Below are positions 46,495-55,722 of a stretch of DNA of 64,000 bases, piece by piece (the stretch's first letter is position 1; every line of letters starts with the position of its first letter). The stretch covers positions 833,987-897,986 of the forward strand of contig NZ_VTWT01000001.1 of the NCBI RefSeq assembly GCF_008727925.1, read 5' to 3'. The translations under genes and the position numbers were made by a program. The notes under the pieces are model-generated. The model was not told the DNA's origin and ran no database searches. It was given only the letters and a program-made list of their open reading frames with translations. The stretch is from Adhaeribacter soli. GTDB taxonomy: Bacteria > Bacteroidota > Bacteroidia > Cytophagales > Hymenobacteraceae.

Positions 46495-47706
46495 ATGAGA
46501 AAACTATTCCTGGGCGCTACAGCTTATTTCCTGACCATCGTTTGTTCTTTTGCCCAAAGCCCGGCTCAAGACACAACGGCCTACCAATCCCGCAAACTCA
46601 AGCTCGACCAGATCGATTTAGTTTCGAGCTACTACAAGCAGGACGGCAATAATTCGGCGGTTCTGGGCGGCATCGGCACCGAAATGCTGACCGATTTTGC
46701 CAATACCATTACCCTGAGCTTCTTGAAAACCGATTCCCGGAACCGCCAGCATACCTTCGGCCTGGACATGGGCATCGACCATTATACTTCCGCCTCCTCC
46801 GATTCCATCGATCCGGCAACTGTTTCTTCGGCTTCCTATTCCGATAACCGCTATTATCCTACCCTTTCCTGGGGCATGCGCGACGAAGCCCGTAAATATG
46901 CCGTAGGCGCCGGCGCTTCCATTTCAACCGAATACGATTATTTTTCCAGGGGCGCTTTTGTAAGCATCTCTAAATTTTCGGAAGACAAAAACCGCGAACT
47001 GGGCCTGAAACTGCACGTTTTTCTGGATACCTGGACGGTAATTTATCCGGTAGAGTTACGAGGATTCGATACGCCCGCCGGCCGGGTGGAGAACCCGGAT
47101 GCGCACGGTAAGAAACCTCGGAATTCCTATAACGCTTCCTTATCCTGGCTGCAGGTGGTAAACAAACGGTTTCAGGTAGCGTTTCTGGCCGATGTAGTCT
47201 ACCAAAGCGGGCAGCTCGGAACTTTGTACCAGCGGGTTTATTTTACCGATGGCACGCACTCGGTGGAGCGCCTGCCGGATAGCCGTTTTAAACTGCCTTT
47301 AGGCATCCGGGCCAATTACTTTCTGGGCGATAAATTTATTTTCCGTGGCTATTACCGGTTCTACACCGACGACTGGGGCATTACCGCAAACACGTTCGAC
47401 CTGGAAATTCCTTATAAAGTAACGCCTTTTGTATCTATAAGCCCGTTCTATAGGTTCTCTACCCAGACGGCTTCGGATTATTTCGCTCCGTACCGGCAGC
47501 ACCAGAAAACGGAGGAATTTTATACTTCGGATTACGATCTTTCGGATTTTACCAGCCATTTCGGCGGCGTAAACCTGCGCTTCAATTCAGCCAACGGTAT
47601 TCTGGGCATCCGGAAACTGAACACGGTAGAATTGCGGTACGGCCACTACAACCGGAGTACGGGCTTAAATGCCAATATCATTACCCTGGTGGCAAGTCTG
47701 AAATGA
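46495..47706 (+). CDS. DUF3570 outer-membrane beta-barrel-like protein
   Basis: This 403-residue protein has a signal peptide (LFLGATAYFLTIVCSFAQ) and many alternating amphipathic strands rich in Tyr, Phe and Arg (for example HTFGLDMGIDHYT, ELGLKLHVFLDTWTVIYPVE). It ends in aromatic ITLVASLK, as in outer-membrane barrels. I recognise it as DUF3570, which is regularly found next to DUF4266 and ApbE. It would place a protein of this operon in the outer membrane. It is separated from the DUF4266 gene by 21 bases and is followed by a convergent terminator. Confidence 0.88.
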   Translation: MRKLFLGATAYFLTIVCSFAQSPAQDTTAYQSRKLKLDQIDLVSSYYKQDGNNSAVLGGIGTEMLTDFANTITLSFLKTDSRNRQHTFGLDMGIDHYTSASSDSIDPATVSSASYSDNRYYPTLSWGMRDEARKYAVGAGASISTEYDYFSRGAFVSISKFSEDKNRELGLKLHVFLDTWTVIYPVELRGFDTPAGRVENPDAHGKKPRNSYNASLSWLQVVNKRFQVAFLADVVYQSGQLGTLYQRVYFTDGTHSVERLPDSRFKLPLGIRANYFLGDKFIFRGYYRFYTDDWGITANTFDLEIPYKVTPFVSISPFYRFSTQTASDYFAPYRQHQKTEEFYTSDYDLSDFTSHFGGVNLRFNSANGILGIRKLNTVELRYGHYNRSTGLNANIITLVASLK

Positions 47707-47796
47707 ACTGAATCTGCAACTACTTTTTTTACGGTTTTGCCTACGGTTTTAGGAGTTCAGAATACTATTAAAGCCTAAACTGACACCAGAAGTCAC

Positions 47797-47828
47797 AAAA
47801 AAAGGAAGCATATACTGCTTCCTTTTTT
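47797..47828. terminator. Bidirectional terminator between the DUF3570 and TPR genes
   Basis: AAAAAAAGGAAGCA pairs with TGCTTCCTTTTTT around TATAC, giving a strong stem with A- and T-runs. It serves both convergent genes. Confidence 0.9.
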
Positions 47829-47848
47829 ATTTGAAATTTTACTGAACC

Positions 47849-49000
47849 TTATTTCTTCGGCGTAGCATCCAGCATTTTGTTCATACGTTCAGCATCGGCA
47901 TTACGGCCTAGTTTTGCGTACATCTGCGATAAGGTTTGCATGGTAGAACGGTCGGTTGGCTGCAGTTTTAGCGCCGTTTCAAAATGCGGTACTGCCTGCA
48001 AGATCAGGCCTTTTGCCTGGTCTTCGAGTTTCTTACCTTGTTTCTGGTATGTAGCGAAATCCATTTTATTGGTTCTCACATAAATATCAGCGGCTTTGTT
48101 GTTGTAGTAAGCGCCTAAGTTATACTGGGCTTCGTAGTTGTTAGCATCGATCTCGATTGCTTTTTTGTAAGCAGCTACAGCAGCGTCGGCGTTCTTATTT
48201 TTCTCCTGCAGGTTACCGATAATGGCGTAGTAGTTCGACTTAAGTTTCGGATCGGTTTCTGCGTTTGCCGCATTCTCTAACTTGGCAATTGCTTCCTTGC
48301 CTTTGCCGGTATCCAGGTATAAACGGGCTTCTTCACGAAGCAGGTCTTTATCGCTTGGATATTTAGTTAAGGCTTCCTGCACCAATTTCAAAGCGCCTTC
48401 CGGATTTTTCTCTTTAACATCGGTAATGTAGATCATCCGGATGTAGTGCTCCAGCGGCTGGTGGTTCAGCTCGATAAGCTTACGGTGAAGTTCTTTTTCT
48501 TTGGCAAGATCTTCTTTTACGCCGGCAGTATTTACCGCATACACATAAGCCGTTGTGTCCTGAGGCTTAATAGAAGCAGCCTGCATGAAAGAGGCTAAAG
48601 CCTTATCGTATTCCTTGGCGTTGTGTTCGTTCACGCCCTGGTTTACGATCACGAAATACAGGTTTTTCTGCTTTTCGGCGGCAGTTTTGGCAAATTCCCC
48701 TTTCGGATCCATGCTCAGGTATTTCGCGTACGCATCGTAGGCAATCTTCGGAGCATCTGCCGGAGCGTTTTTCTTATAAACCGGGTTGTCGATCAGGGCT
48801 GAATAGATTTCGCCGCGGTAGAACCAGGTTTTAGACATGGCAGCCGATTTCTCGTGCTTGCTGGCGTTATCAATTTCAGTTTTGGCTTTATCCAGTTTAC
48901 CGTTCCGGAAATCGAGGATCGCACTGGTCAGCTCAGCTTTCTGCGCGAACGTAACGTGCATGGCAAGTCCGGCAACGACGGTTAAAACAACTTTTTTCAT
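47849..49000 (-). CDS. Exported TPR-repeat protein
   Basis: The 383-residue protein has a signal peptide (MKKVVLTVVAGLAMHVTFAQ) and several tetratricopeptide repeats, such as AKEYDKALASFMQAASIKPQ, ADAAVAAYKKAIEIDANNYEAQYNLGAYY and ETALKLQPTDRSTMQTLSQMYAKLG. It should be a periplasmic scaffold protein. It is immediately downstream of gyrA (58 bases), on the same strand, and could be in the same transcript, but gyrA is usually separate. No partner is evident. Confidence 0.85.
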   Translation of the reverse strand: MKKVVLTVVAGLAMHVTFAQKAELTSAILDFRNGKLDKAKTEIDNASKHEKSAAMSKTWFYRGEIYSALIDNPVYKKNAPADAPKIAYDAYAKYLSMDPKGEFAKTAAEKQKNLYFVIVNQGVNEHNAKEYDKALASFMQAASIKPQDTTAYVYAVNTAGVKEDLAKEKELHRKLIELNHQPLEHYIRMIYITDVKEKNPEGALKLVQEALTKYPSDKDLLREEARLYLDTGKGKEAIAKLENAANAETDPKLKSNYYAIIGNLQEKNKNADAAVAAYKKAIEIDANNYEAQYNLGAYYNNKAADIYVRTNKMDFATYQKQGKKLEDQAKGLILQAVPHFETALKLQPTDRSTMQTLSQMYAKLGRNADAERMNKMLDATPKK

Positions 49001-49058
49001 TTTAGTTTGAATGGTTGATTGTTAGTTTGCAGTTTTTAAGTTAAAAATCGTACCAATT

Positions 49059-51623
49059 TTAATTTTCGCTGATCGCGTCCGGGTTCAGCAGGTCCGGGTC
49101 ATTCAGTTCCGGATTCAGCGACTGGTCTGCCGGCAATTCCGATTGCTCGATCACAGCTTCTTCCACGTCTTCGGCCTTATCTTCCACGTCTATCTTTGCT
49201 ACCGAAGTAATTTCGTCGCCTTCATTCAGCTTCAGGAGCCTTACTCCTTGCGTTGCCCGCCCAATTACACGCAGGTCAGCAACCCGCAGGCGGATCGTAA
49301 TGCCCGATTTGTTAATGATCATCAGGTCGTCGGAATCTTCCACGCCGTGAATGGCTACCAGCGAACCGGTTTTCTCGGTAATATTCAGCGTTTTCACGCC
49401 TTTACCGCCGCGGTTGGTAATGCGGTATTCATCGATCGGAGAGCGTTTGCCGAAGCCTTTTTCCGAAACTACCAGCAGGTTCATCTGATCGTTGGTGATG
49501 CAAACCATGCCTACCACTCTGTCATCTTCGCCGGCAAGGGTTACGCCGCGTACACCAGCCGCATTACGTCCCATGGAGCGCACCTTGTCTTCGTTGAACC
49601 GAACGGCCCGGCCGCTCCGCAGCGCAAGCACAATATCGTTGGTGCCGTTGGTCATCTGCACGTCCAGCAGGCGGTCGCCTTCGTTAATGGAAATAGCATT
49701 TATACCATTGGTCCGCGGACGGGAATACGATTCTAAAGGAGTCTTTTTAATGACACCCTGTTCGGTACAGAAGATCAGGTAGTTATTCAGGATATAATCC
49801 GGGTTCTTCAGGTTTTGCACGTTCAGTACCGCGCGGATCTTATCTTCCTTCGGAATGTTGATCAGGTTCTGAATCGCGCGCCCTTTGGAGGTCTTTGCTC
49901 CTTCCGGCACTTCATACACTTTCAGCCAGAACAGGCGGCCCAGTTCGGTGAAGAGCAACAGGTAATTGTGCGTGCTGGCAATAAATAAGTGCTCGGTAAA
50001 GTCGGTTTCTTTAGACGTAGAAACGCCTCTGGAACCAACCCCGCCCCGGCTCTGGCTCCGGTATTCCACCAATGCAGTACGCTTAATATAGCCTTCGTGC
50101 GAAATGGTAATTACCATGTGCTCATCCGGGATCATGTCTTCCATGCTGAAATCGGCAGAAGACATTTCGATGTTCGTGCGGCGCTCATCGCCATAACGAT
50201 CCTGGATCTCGCGAAGCTCGTCTTTAATGATCTGCATGCGCAGTTCCTCGCTGCCTAAGATCTCGGTCAAGCGGGTGATCAGGGCCATGATCTCATCGTA
50301 TTCTTTCTGGATCTTATCGCGCTCCAGGCCGGTAAGGCGCTGCAGACGCATATCCAGAATGGCGCGGGCCTGAATATCGGATAAGTTGAAGCGTTCGATC
50401 AAACCGTTGCGGGCAATTTCCGGATCGCGGGAGTTCCGGATCAGAGTAATTACTTCGTCCAGGTTATCGAGCGCGATCAGCAAACCTTCCAGGATGTGGG
50501 CGCGTTTCTGGGCTTCGGCCAGTTCAAACTCCGTGCGGCGGATCACCACTTCGTGGCGGTGCTCTACAAAGTAGTGGATCTGTTCTTTCAGGTTCAGCGT
50601 CATCGGCCGGCCTTTTACCAGCGCCACGTTGTTCACCCCGAAAGAAGACTGGAGTTGCGTGTATTTGTAAAGGTTATTCAACACCACGTTCGGCATGGCA
50701 TCGCGTTTCAGATCGTACACAATGCGCATACCATCGCGGTCCGATTCGTCGCGTAAGTCGGAAATACCTTCAATTTTCTTTTCGTTGATCAAAGCCGCCG
50801 TTTTCTCGATCATGGCAGCTTTGTTTACCATGTAAGGAATTTCGGTAACGATGATCTGTTCTTTGCCGCTTGGCGTGGTTTCGAAGCTGGCTTTGGCGCG
50901 AAGGATTACGCGGCCACGACCGGTTTCAAACGCCGAGCGAACGCCTTCGTAACCGTAAATGGTAGCGCCGGTCGGGAAATCCGGAGCGGTAATGTGCTGC
51001 ATCAGTTCCGAAATTTCAATGTCGCGGTTATCGATGTAAGCCACAATGCCATTCACCACTTCGCGCAGGTTGTGCGGCGCCATGTTGGTAGCCATACCCA
51101 CCGCAATGCCGGAAGTACCGTTAATGAGCAGGTTGGGCAGTTTAGCCGGCATTACGCTTGGCTCTTCCAGCGAGTCATCGAAGTTCGGCTGAAAATCTAC
51201 CGTATTCTTTTCCAGGTCGGCCAGCAGTTCGTCAGCGATACGCTTTAAGCGGGCTTCGGTATAACGCATTGCTGCCGCCGAGTCGCCGTCTATGGAGCCA
51301 AAGTTACCCTGACCGTCAACGAGTGGGTAGCGCAAAGACCAGTCCTGGGCCATGCGTACCATGGTTTCGTACACGGAAGAGTCGCCGTGGGGGTGGTACT
51401 TTCCGAGCACCTCCCCTACGATACGGGCAGATTTTTTGTATGCTTTGTTGTAAGATACACCCAGTTCGCTCATACCGTAAAGTACGCGGCGGTGTACCGG
51501 TTTCAGTCCGTCACGGACATCAGGAAGGGCGCGGGAAATAATCACGGACATCGAGTAGTCGATGTAGGCGCCCCGCATCTCGTCCTCTATATTAATGGGT
51601 ATTATTCGTTCGCCTTCGGCCAT
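49059..51623 (-). CDS. gyrA: DNA gyrase subunit A
   Basis: GyrA cuts and rejoins DNA during supercoiling. Its 854 residues begin [29 protein letters not shown]. The catalytic Tyr121 is in [13 protein letters not shown]. The quinolone-determining segment [11 protein letters not shown] has Ser and Glu at the positions of E. coli Ser83 and Asp87, which is a normal state for many Bacteroidota. The C-terminal beta-pinwheel is present with a GyrA-box-like QSRGGVG. The last 50 residues are acidic ([17 protein letters not shown]), as is common in GyrA. It has its own promoter in the 90-base upstream gap. Confidence 0.97.
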   Translation of the reverse strand: MAEGERIIPINIEDEMRGAYIDYSMSVIISRALPDVRDGLKPVHRRVLYGMSELGVSYNKAYKKSARIVGEVLGKYHPHGDSSVYETMVRMAQDWSLRYPLVDGQGNFGSIDGDSAAAMRYTEARLKRIADELLADLEKNTVDFQPNFDDSLEEPSVMPAKLPNLLINGTSGIAVGMATNMAPHNLREVVNGIVAYIDNRDIEISELMQHITAPDFPTGATIYGYEGVRSAFETGRGRVILRAKASFETTPSGKEQIIVTEIPYMVNKAAMIEKTAALINEKKIEGISDLRDESDRDGMRIVYDLKRDAMPNVVLNNLYKYTQLQSSFGVNNVALVKGRPMTLNLKEQIHYFVEHRHEVVIRRTEFELAEAQKRAHILEGLLIALDNLDEVITLIRNSRDPEIARNGLIERFNLSDIQARAILDMRLQRLTGLERDKIQKEYDEIMALITRLTEILGSEELRMQIIKDELREIQDRYGDERRTNIEMSSADFSMEDMIPDEHMVITISHEGYIKRTALVEYRSQSRGGVGSRGVSTSKETDFTEHLFIASTHNYLLLFTELGRLFWLKVYEVPEGAKTSKGRAIQNLINIPKEDKIRAVLNVQNLKNPDYILNNYLIFCTEQGVIKKTPLESYSRPRTNGINAISINEGDRLLDVQMTNGTNDIVLALRSGRAVRFNEDKVRSMGRNAAGVRGVTLAGEDDRVVGMVCITNDQMNLLVVSEKGFGKRSPIDEYRITNRGGKGVKTLNITEKTGSLVAIHGVEDSDDLMIINKSGITIRLRVADLRVIGRATQGVRLLKLNEGDEITSVAKIDVEDKAEDVEEAVIEQSELPADQSLNPELNDPDLLNPDAISEN

Positions 51624-51715
51624 AAAAAAACTAATAGCTTGGTAAGTAAATTCTATTTTTGAACAGGTGGCAAGTTAGGTAAAAATACGCGTTAAGCCTA
51701 TTTTTCACCCTTTTT

Positions 51716-51973
51716 TTACTTGCGCATCTGGCTGTTATCGTTGTGCGGTTCTACCCCGTCTTTTGTTGGTTTTGGTAGCTTCTCCCCGATCCGCGGGTTC
51801 TGTTTTTTGTACCATTTCGAGCCCCGAAATTCGCCTTTGCCATGTCGGTGCACCATGCGCACTTCGCAACTCGGGATCGGGCACATAGGCGTACAACTTT
51901 GGAAAAGAAAACCGGAAAACAGGATGAGAAGCGTACTTAAAAGTACCGGACGGGAAGAAAAAAGCTGTGGCAT
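51716..51973 (-). CDS. Small lipoprotein of unknown function
   Basis: This 85-residue protein has a signal peptide with lipobox (SGFLFQSC, Cys27). The mature part is basic and includes Cys/Pro-rich MCPIPSCEVRMVHRHGKGEFRG and WYKKQNPRIGEKLPK. I recall similar short lipoproteins in Cytophagales but not a function. The antisense frame covers the same span but has no signal or family pattern. Confidence 0.7.
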   Translation of the reverse strand: MPQLFSSRPVLLSTLLILFSGFLFQSCTPMCPIPSCEVRMVHRHGKGEFRGSKWYKKQNPRIGEKLPKPTKDGVEPHNDNSQMRK

Positions 51974-52161
51974 GCGGTATTTTTTGGTATTCGCGAAAAT
52001 ACATAATAATAACGAATTACCACCGGTTTTCGTGCCTTTTTGGTGGGTAAGTAGTACCGTTTTTGAAATGTGAAAATTGTTTACTGCTTTTAAAATAGCT
52101 TCAACGCTTAACTTATAACTTTCAGCTTTTAACTGACTTTTCCCTCAAGCCGGGTGGCTTC

Positions 52162-52246
52162 GTTTCTACGTTCGCGCCTTCTATTCAAACTGGCCTTGCG
52201 GCCTGCCTCCGGCACCGTATGAATAGGAGGCCGCGCACGTAGAAAC
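52162..52246. repeat. Inverted-repeat hairpin element (family D)
   Basis: Arms at 52162-52187 and 52220-52246 both carry GTTTCTACG..GCG..CTATTCA in opposite orientation, with several mismatches, around a 32-base centre that holds its own GGCCTTGCGGCC palindrome. It lies in the 618-base gene-free stretch between the small lipoprotein gene and the MBOAT gene. Confidence 0.7.
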
Positions 52247-52289
52247 TGGAATCAGTTTCCCTCCGATTAAGCTTTTCTTTTAAATTAGT

Positions 52290-52380
52290 TTTTGATCGGC
52301 TAACGTGGTTTTCAGGGGCGCTGCGCTGGCGATATGCGTGAAATTGATAATGTGACAGGGCACCCACAAGAGGTGCCCCT
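52290..52380. repeat. Dispersed repeat, also present near 61.2 kb, with palindrome
   Basis: The 51 bases at 52290-52340 recur in reverse complement at 61189-61239 with only a few mismatches; the shared core includes GTGGTTTTCAGGGGCGCTGC. In the other copy this block abuts a family A palindrome. Here it is followed by a GGGCACC/GGTGCCC hairpin (52358-52378). Confidence 0.75.
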
Positions 52381-52402
52381 ACCGATAAACCATTGCTCCT
52401 TA

Positions 52403-52500
52403 ATTCTGTAAATTCTGTAAATTCTGTAAATTCTATAATTCTGAAAATTCTGATTCAGACAATTGTCCTGAAAATCTTTGAATCCTGTAAATCCTGATTC
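52403..52500. repeat. ATTCTGTAA short tandem repeats
   Basis: Three exact copies of the 9-mer ATTCTGTAA are followed by decayed copies (ATTCTATAA, ATTCTGAAA) and then by ATCCTGTAAATCCTGATTCA. Similar degenerate text occurs near 660-780, 35175-35225 and 61075-61115. It is non-coding and marks the edges of palindromic repeats. Confidence 0.7.
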
Positions 52501-52591
52501 AAACAACCTCAGTCAGCTAAAGCAGACGGAAATGAAAGGCGTATGCATTACCTGATAGCTTTAACCAACACTTCTGGAAATGAGTCTTAGC

Positions 52592-54124
52592 TTAAAACTG
52601 AAAATAAATGAAAGGCTGAATAGCGGCAGTTTTTACCTGGTACAGTCCAATGATGATGAGCACGATGACGGCAGCTTTGGCCAGGTCAGGTAAATAGCCG
52701 AACCACTCACCTAACAGGTTTTTGCGCGGCACCGGGATGAAATGGATCAGGTAAGCGATGAGCATTAAAGCGAACACTTCCTTGTAGGCTTCCAACATTC
52801 TCGGGATGAGTTGCGGCTCAAAATGGTAGGCAATCTGGCTTAAAACCTGGTTTACAATTTCGAGGTTATCGGCCCGGAAAAAGATCCAGCAGAAAGCCAC
52901 AAAATGGAAGGTAATAAGCTGCCCCCAGAACCGGCTCAGGAAGGTTTTGCCTTTGCCATCGGTGCCAGTTACCTGCATCCAGCCTTTATGAAAAGCCAGC
53001 ACCACGCCGTGCAACGCCCCCCAGATCAGGAATTTGATATGCGCGCCATGCCATAATCCGCCGAGCAGCATGGTAATGAACAGGTTTACGTATTGCCGTA
53101 CTTTTCCTTTCCGGTTTCCGCCCAGGGAAATGTATAGGTAATCTTTAAGCCAGGTTGAAAGCGAAATGTGCCAGCGCCGCCAGAATTCGGTAATGTTCTG
53201 ACTCACGTAAGGCGAGTTAAAGTTGATGCTCAACCGGAAACCCAGCAGCAAAGCCACGCCGATGGCGATGTCGGTATAGCCCGAAAAATCGCAATAGATC
53301 TGGATGGTGTAACCGTACACGCTCATCAGGTTTTCGAAACCCGTATAACTGAGCGGTGATTCAAAAACCCGGTCCACGAAATTGCTCGAAATGTAGTCGG
53401 AGATCAGGATCTTTTTTATAAGGCCGCCCAGGATGAGGAAAATGGCCCGGTTGAATTCTTCGCGTTTGAGATCGTAAGGCTGGTAGATCTGGGGCACAAA
53501 TTCGGAAGCCCGAACGATTGGTCCAGCCACAAGTTGCGGAAAAAAGCTCACAAAAAAGGCAAAATCCAGGAAGCTTTTTACCGGTTTAATGATGCCGCGG
53601 TAAATATCAACGGAATAGCTGATGCTCTGAAACGTATAGAACGAAATACCTACCGGCAGGATGATGTTGGCAATGTCGAGGTTTGAGCCGGTCAGGGAAT
53701 TGGTCCAGAGGGCCATGTAATCTACTGGCTGGAAACTTGTACCGAAAAACGAATTAATGAAGCCGGAAAGGAAATAGGAATACTTGAAGTAGGAAAGCAG
53801 CCCCAGGTTCATGAACAAGCTCAGAAAAATATAGAACTTCTTCTTTGCTTTGGAATCGGCCCGGAAGATCTGCCAGCCCATTACATAATCGATTACCGTG
53901 GTTAGCAGCAGAAGCACAAAAAAGTACCCGCTCGATTTATAATAGAAAAACAAGCTGAAAGCAAACAGGAACAGGTTTCGAACAGTTAGTTTTCTATACG
54001 TAAACTGAAAAACGACCAGCACCAGGCCAAAGAAAAACCAGAACAGCGCCGTGGTAAAGATCATCGGGTGCTCAGGCTGGTACTTCAGCAGTTCTTTTAA
54101 ATGTTGTAATATATCAGGCAGCAT
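52592..54124 (-). CDS. MBOAT family O-acyltransferase (AlgI-like)
   Basis: This 510-residue, roughly ten-helix membrane protein is of the AlgI/DltB type, which carries acyl groups across the membrane for polysaccharide acylation. The family core is LPVGISFYTFQSISYSVDIYRG, NITEFWRRWHISLSTWLKDYLYISLGGNRKG and LLGGLWHGAHIKFLIWGALHGV, with the conserved His in LWHGA. It is upstream of no acetyl-donor gene in view. Two SGNH-hydrolase genes upstream on the same strand (54445-57181) are its likely partners in O-acetylating an exported glycan, as in alginate and cellulose acetylation systems. Confidence 0.92.
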   Translation of the reverse strand: MLPDILQHLKELLKYQPEHPMIFTTALFWFFFGLVLVVFQFTYRKLTVRNLFLFAFSLFFYYKSSGYFFVLLLLTTVIDYVMGWQIFRADSKAKKKFYIFLSLFMNLGLLSYFKYSYFLSGFINSFFGTSFQPVDYMALWTNSLTGSNLDIANIILPVGISFYTFQSISYSVDIYRGIIKPVKSFLDFAFFVSFFPQLVAGPIVRASEFVPQIYQPYDLKREEFNRAIFLILGGLIKKILISDYISSNFVDRVFESPLSYTGFENLMSVYGYTIQIYCDFSGYTDIAIGVALLLGFRLSINFNSPYVSQNITEFWRRWHISLSTWLKDYLYISLGGNRKGKVRQYVNLFITMLLGGLWHGAHIKFLIWGALHGVVLAFHKGWMQVTGTDGKGKTFLSRFWGQLITFHFVAFCWIFFRADNLEIVNQVLSQIAYHFEPQLIPRMLEAYKEVFALMLIAYLIHFIPVPRKNLLGEWFGYLPDLAKAAVIVLIIIGLYQVKTAAIQPFIYFQF

Positions 54125-54132
54125 ATTTATTT

Positions 54133-54457
54133 AGTGAATAATGAATAGCGATTAATGATTAGTAAATTCTATTCAGGCAAAAATCATCTTTAATTCCTTA
54201 GTTTGTGCTTACTATGTTCGCTCCTCAATTATCAATCAATAATTTAGCTGAGTCGTTAAAATTTCTTTCATTCTGATCATTATCGAAGAACCTTGTCGGC
54301 TACCGGAAGAAAGCCAGTAATGAGAGGATTGCAATTCACCGACGAGTTATTTCGCTATCGCTCAACATGACGCAATATTCTATGGAGTAGCTTTATTAAT
54401 CATTAATCACTATTCATTAATCACTATTCATTAATCACTATTCATTAATCATTAGAA
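54133..54457. repeat. Inverted AATCATTAATCAC-type repeats with a 14-bp tandem array
   Basis: At 54401-54456 the 14-mer CATTAATCACTATT is repeated about four times in tandem. A reverse-complement version (AATGAATAGCGATTAATG) lies at about 54139-54162, at the other end of the gap. The array runs into the last codons of the downstream SGNH gene. The centre also holds a remnant resembling GCTCAACATGACG repeats. Confidence 0.65.
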
Positions 54458-55722
54458 AGATAGTCCCGCATCAATGCATCGAACAGCAGTTCGCCTTGTA
54501 GTTTGTATCCTTTGCCGGTTAAATGCACCCGATCTTTGGTTGCCAGACCGCTGTATTGCCATTTTACTACCGAGCGCAAGCCGCCCATAACCCGGTAAAA
54601 ATCCCAGACGGCACACCCGGTTTCTTCTGCCAGTTCATGAATTTTAAGCACGGCTTTGCCGGTACTGTAGTTCGGGTATTTGCGGTTCAGGTAGCAATCG
54701 CCGGGAGTAGTAAGCAAAATGGAAGTATTGGGAGCCGCCCGCCGGATGCGCTGCAAAAGCGTACCGTAAATCTGTTTGAAATAGACCGGATCGAAGTTCC
54801 TGCCGTAGGAATCATTTGTACCCAGCGAAATAATAATCAGGTCCGGATTTAATGCTTTCAGATTTTCCTCCAATGCCGGATTTCGCAGAAAGGAAATTAC
54901 TTCGGCCCCGTTCACGCCTAATGACGCATACTGCACACCTGGCCGATTATTTTCCAGGCTGATGCCCTGCAGGGTAAAATGGTATTGTTTCGGGTTTGTT
55001 TTCTGAAACTTTACCGTAAGCTGGGTCACTTCGTAGGCGAAAGCAAATTCTGCAAAACCAAGCGGATCGATCTTTATGGGCCTATAAACCGAATCGGCTG
55101 CTTCCACCAGCACTTCAAACTGGCTTTCGTCCTTAACCGGGTAAAAAACGCGCAGGTGGCTTACCGGGTATTTATTGAAACTGGTAAGGGTTTGCAACGA
55201 AAAAGTCGCGCTGCTGTCGATGGTTTCCGCCGTAATGCCGGCCAAACCCCATTCGCAGTTCTGGTTCCGCTGCACGTTACGGCAGCCGGTCCATTGCCCC
55301 GTGGAAGTAACTTTATAGTTATATGGATTATTGGTGCGGGCCAGCGGATAGGGAAAAACAAAGCCTCTGCCTCCGTTCCCAAACACCGCCGAATCCTGCA
55401 TCAAGGTCCGGACCCGACCGGAAAAAAGATCAGCCTGGATGTGCGAATCGCCGATGTGCACCACGTTTACTTTCTTACGCGTCCCGTTTTTCAGGGAATC
55501 CAGTGCCTGGTAAAAGCCGGTTAAAGCCTTGGAATCCGGGGTGGTGATCTTGTTCTGGCTGAGTTTCAGAAAAGTATAGGAATGGTTGAATTTTGGCCGT
55601 TTCGGGTCTTCGGTTACCCGCGCAGAATCGCCGGGCAAAGCCACTGCCAACCCGGTTACCAGGAAGCGCAATAAAACCGACACGCCGATGACCTTACCGA
55701 TTACTGAACTTCTCATATTCAT
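54445..55722 (-). CDS. SGNH/GDSL-hydrolase family protein
   Basis: The 425-residue exported protein has a signal peptide (about 1-29, LLRFLVTGLAVALPG) and the SGNH blocks: VNVVHIGDSHIQADLF (Ser nucleophile), GVNGAEV (Gly), ISLGTNDSYGR (Asn) and DRVHLTGKGY (Asp/His). Such proteins act as acetyl transferases or esterases on glycans. It overlaps the upstream SGNH gene by 29 bases, so the two are co-translated or coupled. The MBOAT gene follows after the repeat-rich gap. The second ATG, two codons in, may be the real start. Confidence 0.88.
   Translation of the reverse strand: MNMRSSVIGKVIGVSVLLRFLVTGLAVALPGDSARVTEDPKRPKFNHSYTFLKLSQNKITTPDSKALTGFYQALDSLKNGTRKKVNVVHIGDSHIQADLFSGRVRTLMQDSAVFGNGGRGFVFPYPLARTNNPYNYKVTSTGQWTGCRNVQRNQNCEWGLAGITAETIDSSATFSLQTLTSFNKYPVSHLRVFYPVKDESQFEVLVEAADSVYRPIKIDPLGFAEFAFAYEVTQLTVKFQKTNPKQYHFTLQGISLENNRPGVQYASLGVNGAEVISFLRNPALEENLKALNPDLIIISLGTNDSYGRNFDPVYFKQIYGTLLQRIRRAAPNTSILLTTPGDCYLNRKYPNYSTGKAVLKIHELAEETGCAVWDFYRVMGGLRSVVKWQYSGLATKDRVHLTGKGYKLQGELLFDALMRDYLSND

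Noticed and set aside
52403..52438. Tandem repeats considered as a CRISPR or protein-coding repeat
   Set aside because: Units are only 9 bases, without spacers, and the encoded text (YRIYRI on the minus strand) is an artefact.
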